Assembly: GCA_963681505.1 (NCBI GenBank)
Contig: OY811976.1
Location: 7,940,149 to 8,004,148 of the forward strand
Reading direction: 5' to 3'
DNA length: 64,000 bases
From: Eunapius fragilis
Lineage: Eukaryota > Porifera > Demospongiae > Spongillida > Spongillidae
Positions 15,516-27,500 of the stretch are shown here, piece after piece. The stretch's first letter is position 1. The number at the start of each line of letters is the position of its first letter. The translations under genes and the position numbers were made by a program. Under the pieces are notes generated by a model, which searched no databases, had not been told where the DNA came from, and saw only the letters and a program-made list of their open reading frames with translations.

Positions 15516-18500
15516 CTGTATTGACCACAATAAGGAGTAACAAAGTAATGAGTAATAAAGTAGTGTAATATTACCTTATTCAATGAAAATAGATATTATA
15601 CTTTTGAATCACAAATAATGCACATGCAGTGTTGAATGCCCACTAGTTTGTTCTGAATTGTTAGAAAACACATCAAAAGACACACTAGCTAGTATCTATT
15701 AGAAAGGCGGGATTTTTATGATTCTTCTAGATCAAAGAGTCATTAGAGGGAACACACATTTATACTGTACTCAATATAATTACATCACCATGTTTTTTTT
15801 CCCAAGAAAATTATCCCTGTGTAGAATTCATTGCAACAAGGGACAGTTCACGAAAAAATGTCGTATTGCTATATAAAATCACCAGCTATCTATTCATAGA
15901 AGTTGTCTGCACGCTTAAACTAGGTTATATGTAGCATGATCAGTGGGTACCTATGTGTACAATGTATGATTTGACTGCCTCTCTCTATTCTTTTGGTCTC
16001 TGCATTGGGAACAGCTGCTTCACAACTGAGCTGCAGGCACTTTACATACAATGGCTGGTGTTTGACCTCCCTTGAGTGATTCGAGACCCTCCCCCAGCTG
16101 CCACATCAATAAGTACATACTACATACCGGGAACATAAAAAAATTACAGAACAGGAATTTTGATGGTGCCATCACTCTACAACTGCATTAGTATTTTTAC
16201 TTTTTGCTGCTTTCAATTCATCACCCACTTCTGTGTCTCATATATGTACTAAGTTCACCACCACTAATATTGCAGTGATCAGCATAATTAAAGGTATAAC
16301 AAAACTCTTGTGATCGTAATCACCTCTAAGGCTGTTGCTCCTTTGCTACAACTACATGTAGAGAAGTATTTGTATTCTTAAGACTAAACGGGTAGCCATC
16401 TGATTCTCTGTTGCTCCTCTATGGGCAAGCAATGTTTTTTAATGACTTCATTTTACCACACCAACCACACATGTATGTGGAACGTTGCAGTAGCAAGGTT
16501 CTGATCCTAACAGCACAAATATGATATATGACATTCCCATTAAGCTAAGCTTTTAAAAAATTCTGTCAAAGTCAAATCACTTAGTATCTTCACAGCAATA
16601 GAAATATTGAGGCTTTCACAACTAAATGGAGTATTTCCTGACACTTTCACTGTTATGTATAATAGGGATCATTGCAATTGAATTTCTGTAAACAATGATT
16701 CTAATTATAATAGGGTGGAGGGCAAAAGGTTTCGTTTACCTGTTTACGATCACATTGCTGGTATTCGACTCAGCAATAATGTTGCTGGAATGTTTTATGT
16801 TGATTGCATATTGCTGTCCACGTCTATGGAAGATGGCGTGGAAATTAAATTATAGTTAAATCTAAATCTCATCTCACGCATGTATCAAAGAAAAGTAAAT
16901 GACTCCATACAAATTAAAATGCCACTGTTATTTTTTACCGCTTTTTCCTCATAACCAAAATAGTTACTATGACAGCAACCACAATCAGAATAAGGAGTAA
17001 CACAACCAAGATGGCCAGAGTAGCTCCAAGGGCTGTGATGGTTGTATGGGAGGAGGTCTGATCCTGATCCATTGGAGCTATAGAGCAAATATTTTATTAT
17101 CATAGTACAGTGCAAATGAAATGCATGATACTGGTACCTGATATAGCTAACTAACCTGAAGTAAGCACATTGAGGCTAGATGAAGATGTAAACATCACAG
17201 ATGGGTTTACAGATGGCTGTCCAGATATGTTCACAATAGCCTGTACACTAAATTCATAATAAGTGTAGCTTGGTTCCAGACTGCTGATTATTCCACTTGT
17301 GGCATTTGAGGGGAATTCCTGGGTCTGAACACCACCAGTCTGCCGCTTTACACTTAATTTAGAACGGAACTTCACCACATATCCAATTACACTTGTGGTA
17401 TCACGAGGAACACCTGTACTATTCCAATATAACCTGACAGCAGTATTGGAGACAGGTTGAAGTAAGGTGATGGCTACTTCAGCTAATGGAAGAACACACA
17501 CAATGAGATAATTGGCCATTAGTCAGTAGGAGGATTATAGACTCACGAATTGAGGCAGTATTTGCTTCAAGGTAAGTTGGTTGTCCCCTTCCCTTTACAG
17601 TAAGCGCAACAACACTGATATTGTAGCTAGTTGCAAATATAAGTCCAGACAATACAACTTGTGTGGCAGAGGAATTGATGATGACCTCTGACCCCAGTAA
17701 TGCCTGATACATTGTAATTACACCATTAGGGGCAGCAGGACGAAGCCACATTAATGTAACAGTTGTGAAAGCATTGCTTATTTGTTTCAGAACAGTTACT
17801 GGTCCTGGTACTAGTGTAGGATAGAAATCAAATGTTATCTGATTGATTTAATGCTCTAAGTAACATGCACCTCACATTCACACTTGCCTCGTAGTAATTT
17901 CATTGCACTTTGGCATACAATATTACTTACATGATTCATCAGTGGTGTTAGAATGTATTTTCGATTTCATTCCTGTCCCAACAGAAGTGTTAGCAGTCAC
18001 ATAGCAGTCATAGTTGGTGTATGGGTTGAGTCCAGTGATTGTAGCAGCCAGTGTTGTCCCATTCACTACAGATCTGACAGTGGGCACATTTGGTCCAATC
18101 ATCTGTTCAGGATATGCCTGACTGGCAGAGATGTTACAGTTCACAGTGTATGCAGTGATGATGCCATTCTTTGGTATGGGTGGAGACCACAGAGCAGACA
18201 GTTGGTAAGGTGAGCCAGGAACAGTGGAAACAGAAAAATTCAACGGTGATGATGGAGCTGTGCAAAAATAAATTAGTAAAGTATTTGAAACAACAGTTGC
18301 ATCCATATTATTCTAACACATTCCATTGTTCCCCCTTTCAATGACTGTAATGTTTTGTTTGTGCATTCATGTACAGATCAACAAGTCATTCACAACTGTT
18401 TGGTAGTGTTTCTATCGGAGGCATGAAATCACTGGTTCACTAGGAGCAATCATGCTGTAAACTGTTGCATATTAGCAATTCAATCTGGTATTTAAGATTA

Positions 18501-21500
18501 CAATGCCACTAATGTCTGAGTAAATTGCAAACGTTGATTTGACTGTGTAAAACAAAGCATGAATCAAGGTGTTCATTATATGAACTCAACATATATTTAT
18601 ATCTACCTGATGCAGTGGTTTGATTTGTGACAATCTGTGATGGCGTTCCTTCTCCATTTGATGTGTTAGCCGTAACATAGCAGTCATAGTTGGTGTATGG
18701 GTCAAGCCCAATGATTGTAGCAGCCAGTGTTATTCCATTCACTACAGACCTGATATAGAGATTTGGTCCAATCACCTGTTCAGGATATGCCTGACTGGCA
18801 GAGGCGTTACAGTACACAGTGTATGCAGTGATGATGCCATTCTTTGGTATGGGTGGAGACCACTGAGTGAACAGTTGGTTAGGTGAGCGTGGATCAGCGG
18901 TCACAGCAAAGTTCAGTGGGGATGAAGGAACTGTTGATAAATGGTGACAAGTTCAACTTTCTTCTGCAGGGAATAATATTTTCTAGTTGTATGATCTAAA
19001 CCTAATGAATACAATTACTTGGGTTAAGCAAACATATAGTGCATTATATTGGACTAGAGAGCTCTGCAAATACAAAGTCACTAGCAGGCAGAAAGAAGTA
19101 GCATATTAACCTGGTGGAGCAACATGCAAATGAAATTGAAAGATGCTGATCAGCACATATTTGAGGGTACAGCATGCATGTAAAAATGTGTTGCAGAGGT
19201 GTGTGTGTGGTGGAGAACCAGAAAAAATATCTAGTTTCTAAAACTATTGATATTTGTATTTGCAGCTGAAAATATTTCAAAAGATTCAATTTTTGTAACC
19301 ACGAGAAATAGCGAAATCTTTATATAACACCAAATATTATTTATGGCAAATTAATCAAAGGAAGTAAAGTATTGCGTTAAATTGTACATGCAGCTGCAAA
19401 TGCAATGATATTAACGCACAGAGGCATATTTAATGAGGCAGATCATTGGTGGTCACAAGACACCTAAATAAATGTCACACTTAAACAGAAGCTATCAAAC
19501 TGTATTTATTACGCAGGAAGTAAGAAATCTAGATGGTTGGGATGTACCTTGAATCCATTTCCTCTAAATACAGCTACCACTTGAGAATACTGAATTTCTC
19601 CCACTTGGATTGCTTGAGTAATTTTGCATGGTTTAGATAACTTAGTCCTCTAATAGGTTAACATGGTTGCAATGGCAGAATTCCGTAATTCTACACATAT
19701 TAAGTTTAATGGCAAATCATTGCCCATTATGAGTTCTGAATAAGTACATATATCATTGAAAAAAGGAGTTTTGGTTGTAGAATCTGGTGTAGTCTGACAC
19801 ACGACTTTGATCATTATTATCATCTCACCTGCTTCATCAGTCCTTGCAGTGGCTACATTTGAATAGTTTCCTCCTCCAACAGATGTGTTAGCAGTCACAT
19901 AGCATTCGTATTTAGTGTATGCGATGAATCCAGAGATTGTAACAACCAGTGTTGTTCCACTTACAACAGATCTGACAATGGGCACATTTGGTCCAATCAT
20001 CTGTTCAGGATATGCCTGACTGGCAGAGATGTTACAGTACACAGTGTATGCAGTGATGATGCCATTCTTTGTTAATGGTTGGGACCAAAATGCGAACAGT
20101 TGGTATGGTGATCCAGGAAGAGGGGACAGAGAGAACTGCAATGGTGATGATGGAGCTGTAAATAGAAGGTGACTCAGTAATGTATAGTACAATTCTATAA
20201 CTTCATGGTTTAAATAAAAGCCATTCAAAATGATTAAGCTTGGGTGTTTTAGCATTGGGATTGGAAGATGATTAAATAAGAGACTACCAGCCTTATACTT
20301 GATACATGTCCACTGCTGTGCACACAACATTGTAATTGCTGCAAATGTCTAAGATGAATTATTATGGACAATTGCAACAGAATTTACTGTGACTGTTGTT
20401 CTGTTTATGATTCACTGGGCAAGATTAATTTTCATAGCCATCTACTAGATATGGAAACACTGCAACACGGAATGATTTTATGCAACAGCTCAGCCAGGCC
20501 CAGAGGCTACTGAGTCATGTATTGCGTACAATGCAACTAAATTATAGCAATTTCTGCATCAAAACAAACCTTTTAACAATACAACTTTAACCAATTTAAA
20601 CTACTTAAAATAGTCAAGTTGTTTAAACAGTACAGGAAGTAAGTGGTCAGAGGTGGGAGATAATATGAACCTTGGAAGCCGTTTCTCTGAATCAGATAAA
20701 ATTCCATCCAAACCCTCAAACACTTATGAATATGAATCACAGTTTAAATTGGTTGAACATTCTTCAGGTAATAAATAACCCAACCACAACCACCAGTATT
20801 CTGAAACAACCTTCTGGAAGGCTTGAGAGAATACAACAATATAGACCAAAGCATTTGTCAGTTATGTCTGTTAATGTTAACCTAAGATGCTAAACAACCC
20901 ACCTGATTCATAAGACCTTGCGGTAGCTATATTTGAACTGTTCCCTGCTCCAACAGATGTGTTAGCAGTCACATAGCAGTCATAGTTGGTGAATGGGATG
21001 AGTCCAGTGATTGTAGCAACCAGAGTTGTACCACTCACTACAGATCTGACTGTGGCCACATTTGGTCCAATTATCTGTTCAGGATATGCCTGAATGGCAG
21101 AGGTGTTACAGTACACAGTGTATGAAGTGATGATGCCATTTTGTTGCATGGGTGGAGACCACATAGCAGACAGTTGGTTAGGTGAGCCAGGAACAGTGGA
21201 CACACTAAAGTTAACAGGTGATGATGGAGCTGAAATTCAATAATTGAACATAAAGTGAGTCAAGTGCAATATTTCCACTTTGCGAGAAGTTAATTTCAAT
21301 TCAGATCATTTGCAATGTACAAGCTAAAGAAGAAGTAAGCTGGGCGGGTAGATGTGTACAGCATTGCACTAAGTAATCAAAAGACTTGGGCACTGATTGC
21401 GAGTCATTTTATTTAAAGATGCTTATATATTATAGGCAGCATGCTTCAGTCAATATATGATGACTTTTGTGTAGTTAATGGTACAGCCTAACTCGTGTGA

Positions 21501-24500
21501 TGTACAACTTCTTTTCTATTTTGCAAATCATTTTACTTTTACCTTACAAACATCAGAGCTTATGTCACAGTATGAATCACACGCACACAACATGTGATAT
21601 GTGTCATTGAAGCAAAGTAGAGCATTAATCGATTAATCAAGTCTTAGTCATATGTGTTGGAGACATATAATGCACTCACTTGATTCATCAGTCCTTGCAG
21701 TAGCTACAGTTGAGGGGCTTCCTTCCCGCACAGAAGTTCTAGCAGTCACAGAGCAGTCATACATGGTGTATGGGTTGAGTCCAGTGATTGTAACAGCCAG
21801 TGTTGTCCCACTGACCACAGATATAACAGGAATTGACATGGTGTGAAAGATGCTACAGTACACAGTGTATGCAGTGATGTTGCCATTCTTTGATGTGGGT
21901 GGAGACCACAGAGCAGACAGTTGGTAAGGTGAGCCAGGAACCGTGGTCACATACAGGTTCAGAGGTGACGATGGAACTGTATAATGATTACAGTCATTTA
22001 TATTTTTTTATGTATTTTTTTGCTTCCTGCAATTTAGAAGCATACATTTATTGGTAGTGTACAATTCCTTTAATCATACAATCCTACACTAACACAGTAT
22101 ATGTACTTGAAACATGCTGTGAACACAACAGAAATGGTAGTCTTCATAAATTCATTATGCCATGGAATTCTATACTAACGTTGCATGTGATATTGTTTTC
22201 TATTGGAAAGTCATTTTCCGTAGCTGTATGACAACTACTAACCTTATCCTTGTAACAAATTGATGCAAAATATTATTCTTTAGCTGAAGTAAATCAGTTT
22301 ATAAGTTGGGTCTATCAACAGAGACTGGCTTTGAGAAATATAATTTTAAGATGTAACACGTTTCTAAGGGAGTAATTAGTAGTAGCAGCAAACACACATC
22401 TCACATCCCTTGGTATTGATCTGCTAACATGTGCACAGCTACACACAATACTAACTTATAGCCTAATCACATTTAACTGTGCTCATATAAATGAAACATA
22501 TCACACTAGCCACAACAGCAGTACGCATTCTCACATAGCATAATAAGGCACTTGCAAGTCTTAGTCTTATGTGTTGGAGACATATAATGCACTCACTTGA
22601 TTCATAAGTCCTTGCAGTAGCTGCAGTTGAGGGGCTTCCTTCCCCCGCAGATGTATTAGCAGTCACATAGCAGTCGTAGTTGGTGTATGGGTTGAGTCCA
22701 GTTATTGTAGCAGCCAGTGTTGTTCCATTCACAACAGATCTGACTGTGGCCAAATTTGGTCCAATCATCTGTTCAGGATATGCCTGACTGGCAGAGGTGT
22801 TACAGTACACAGTGTATGCAGTGATGATGCCATTCTTTGGTATGGGTGGAGACCACAGAGTAGACAGTTGGTTAGGTGAACCAGGAACAGTGGACACAGA
22901 GAAGTTCAGAGGTGATGATGGAACTGTATAATGAATGCAGTCATTCATATTTATTGGTAGTGTTCAATTCCTTATTAATCATAAACACTAGCACAGCACT
23001 TTTGTGCAAATGTACTCGAAACACGCCACAGTATGTGAACACAAAAGAAATGGTAGTTTCCATAAATTCTATATGCAAATGGAATTCTCTATTAACGTTG
23101 AATGTGATATTGTTTTCGATTTGGAAGTCATTTTGCATAGCTGTATGACAACTACCAGCCTCATCCTTTTAACAAAATGATGCCAAAAAATGTTTCTAAG
23201 GGAGTACAGTAATAACAGCAAACACACATCTCACATCCCTTGGCATTGATCTGCTAGCATGTGCACAGCTACACACAATACTAACTTGTAGCCTGATCAC
23301 ATTTAATTGTGCTCAAATGAATGAAGCATCACAGAAGCAGTACGCATCCTGACATAGCATATCAAGTCACTTGCAAGTCTTAGTCTTCTGTGTTGGAGAC
23401 ATATAATGCACTCACCTGATTGATCAGTCGTTGCAGTAGCTACAGTTGAGAGGCTTCCTTCCCCCACAGATGTGTTAGCACTCACATAGCAATTGTAGTT
23501 GGTGTATGGGTTGAGTCCAGTGATTGTAGCACCCAGTGTTGTCCCATTCACTACAGATCTGAGAGTGGCCACGTTTGGTCCAATGATCTGTTCAGGATAT
23601 GCCTGACTGGAAGAGGTGTTACAGTACACAGTGTATGCAGTGATGATGCCATTCTTTGGTATGGGTGTAAACCACTGAGCAGAAAGTCGGTTAGGTGATC
23701 CAGGAACAGTGGACGAAGAAAAACCCCGTGGCGATGATGGAGCTGTAAATCAAATGCGAAATATATCAATTCATTGAGATAACTAATGCAATAATTAGGC
23801 TGTGTGTGGTAATGCCAAATGATATTTCTAGATGACTAGTTTAGCATTGGAGGTTGTAGTTAACTGTGCATTCAAGGTAACAAACACTATCATTCAAATC
23901 TATTATGTTTATACAGCAGAATCATTCATTTCTAATAGTACATCGTACTCTAACAGAGATGATGCGAGATGTGGAATGAAATAACATACACAACAGTTGC
24001 ATACTTCCTGACATATTACAAGGCCCCCACAGGTCTTAGTCTTATGTGTTGAAGACATATAATGCACTCACTTGATTCATCAGTCATTGCAGTAGCTACA
24101 GTTGAGAGGCTTCCTTCCCCCACAGATGTGTTAGCACTCCCATAGCAATTGTAGTTGGTGTATGGGTTGAGTCCAGTGATTGTTGCAGCCAGTGTCATTC
24201 CATTCACTACAGATCTGAGAGTGGCCACGTTTGGTCCAATCACCTGTTCAGGATATGCCTGATTGGCAGAGGTGTTACAGTACACAGTGTATGCAGTGAT
24301 GATGCCATTCTTTGGTATGGGTGTAAACCACTGAGCAGAAAGTCGGTTAGGTGATCCAGGAACAGTGGACGAAGAAAAACCCCGTGGCGATGATGGAGCT
24401 GTAAATCAAATGCGAAATATATGAATTCATTGAGATAACTAATGCAATAATTAGGCTGTGTGAGGTAATGCCAAATGATATTTCTAGATGACTAGTTTAG

Positions 24501-27500
24501 CATTGGAGGTTGTAGTTAACTGTGCATTCAAGGTAACAAAAAAACACTATCATTCAAATCTTATACAGCAGAATTTTTTATTTCTAATAGTACATCGTAC
24601 TCTAACAGAGAAGATGCGAGATGTGGAATGAAATAACATACACATCAGTTGCACACTTCCTGACATATTACAAGGCCCCCACAGGTCTTAGTCTTATGTG
24701 TTGAAGACATACAATGCACTCACTTGATTCATCAGTCATTGCAGTAGCTACAGTTGAGAGGCTTCCTTCCCCCACAGATGTGTTAGCACTCCCATAGCAA
24801 TTGTAGTTGGTGTATGGGTTGAGTCCAGTGATTGTTGCAGCCAGTGTCATTCCATTCACTACAGATCTGAGAGTGGCCACGTTTGGTCCAATCACCTGTT
24901 CAGGATATGCCTGATTGGCAGAGGTGTTACAGTACACAGTGTATGCAGTGATGATGCCATTCTTTGGTATGGGTGTAAACCACTGAGCAGAAAGTCGGTT
25001 AGGTGATCCAGGAACAGTGGACGAAGAAAAACCCCGTGGCGATGATGGAGCTGTAAATCAAATGCAAAATATATCAATTCATTGAGATAACTAATGCAAT
25101 AATTAGGCTGTGTGTGGTAATGCCAAATGATATTTTTAGATGACTAGTTTAGCATTGGAGGTTGTAGGTAACTGTGCATTCAAGGTAACAAACAAACACT
25201 ATCATTCAAATCTATTATACAGCAGAATCTTTCATTTCTAATAGTACATCGTACTCTAACAGAGATGATGCGAGATGTGGAATGAAATAACATACACAAC
25301 AGTTGCATACTTCCTGACATATTACAAGGCCCCCACAGGTCTTAGTCATATGTGTTGAAGACATATAATGCACTCACTTGATTCATCAGTCGTTGCAGTA
25401 GCTGCAGTTGAGAGGCTTCCTTCCCCCACAGATGTGTTAGCACTCACATAGCAATTGTAGTTGGTGTATGGGTTGAGTCCAGTGATTGTTGCAGCCAGTG
25501 TCATTCCATTCACTACAGATCTGAGAGTGGCCACGTTTGGTCCAATCACCTGTTCAGGATATGCCTGATTGGCAGAGGTGTTACAGTACACAGTGTATGC
25601 AGTAATGATGCCATTCTTTGGTATGGGTGTAAACCACTGAGCAGAAAGTCGGTTAGGTGATCCAGGAACAGTGGACGAAGAAAAACCCCGTGGCGATGAT
25701 GGAGCTGTAAATCAAATGCAAAATATATCAATTCATTGAGATAACTAATGCAATAATTAGGCTGTGTGTGGTAATGCCAAATGATATTTCTAGATGACTA
25801 GTTTAGCATTGGAGGTTGTAGTTAACTGTGCATTCAAGGTAACAAAAAAACACTATCATTCAAATCTTATACAGCAGAATCTTTCATTTCTAATAGTACA
25901 TCGTACTCTAACAGAGATGATGCGAGATGTGGAATGAAATAACATACACAACAGTTGCATACTTCCTGACATATTACAAGCCCCCACTTGTCTTTGTCAT
26001 ATGTGTTGAAGACATATAATGCACTCACTTGATTCATCAGTCGTTGCAGTAGCTGCAGTTGAGAGGCTTCCTTCCCCCACAGATGTGTTAGCACTCACAT
26101 AGCAATTGTAGTTGGTGTATGGGTTGAGTCCAGTGATTGTTGCAGCCAGTGTCATTCCATTCACTACAGATCTGAGAGTGGCCACGTTTGGTCCAATCAC
26201 CTGTTCAGGATATGCCTGATTGGCAGAGGTGTTACAGTACACAGTATATGCAGTGATGATGCCATTTTGTTGTATGGGTGGGGACCACAGAGCAAACAGT
26301 TGGTAAGGTGAGCCAGGAACAGTAGACACACGAAAGTTAACAGGTGATGATGGAGCTGAAATTCAAAGATTGAATACAAAGTAAGTGAAGTACAATATTG
26401 CCATAGGCAATACTTAGCGAGAAGTAAATTTCAACTCAGATGATTTGCAATGTACAAGCTAAAGAAGAAGTAAGCTGGGCAGGTAGATGTTTACAGCGTT
26501 GCACTAAGTAATCAAAATACTTGGGCACTGATTGCGAGTCATTTTATTTAAAGATGCTTATATATTATAGGCAGCATGCTTCAGTCAATATATGATGACT
26601 TTTGTGTAGTTAATGGTACAGCCTAACTCGTGTGATGTACAAATTCTTTTCTATTTTGCAAACCATTTCACTTTTACCTTACAAACATCAGAGCTTATGT
26701 CACAGTATGAATCACACGCACACAACATGTGATTTGTGTCATTGAAGCAAAGTAGAGCATTAATTGATGAATCTTATCTTAGTCTTATGTGTTGGAGACA
26801 CATAATGTACTCACTTGATTCATCAGTCCTTGCAGTAGCTACAGTTGAGGGGCTTCCTTCCCCCACAGATGTGTTAGCAGTCACATAGCAGTCATAGTTG
26901 GTGTATGGGTTGAGCCCAGTGATTGTAGCAGTCAGTGTTGTCCCATTCACTACAGATCTGACTGTGGCCAAATTTGGTCCAATCATCTGTTCAGGATATG
27001 CCTGACTGGCAGAGGTGTTACAGTACACAGTGTATGCAGTGATGATGCCATTCTTTGGTATGGGTAGAGACCACAGAGCAGACAGTTGGTTAGGTGAACC
27101 AGGAACAGTGGACACATACAGGTTCAGAGGTGATGATGGAACTGTGTAATGAATACAGTCATTCATATTTATTGGTAGTGTACAATTCCTTTAATCATAC
27201 AATCCTACACTAGCACAGCACTTTCGCATATGTACTTGAAACACGCCTTGTTTTCTATTGGGAAGTCATTTTGCATAGCTGCATGACAACTACCAGCCTC
27301 ATCCTTTTAACAAAATGATGCCAAAAAATGTTTCTATGGGAGTACAGTAGTAACAGCAAACACACATCTCACATCCCTTGGTATTGATCTGCTAGCATGT
27401 GCTCAGCTACACACAATACTAACTTATAGCCTAATCACATTTAATTGTACTCATATGATTGAAGCATCACAGAAGCAGTACGCATCCTAATATAGTATAA

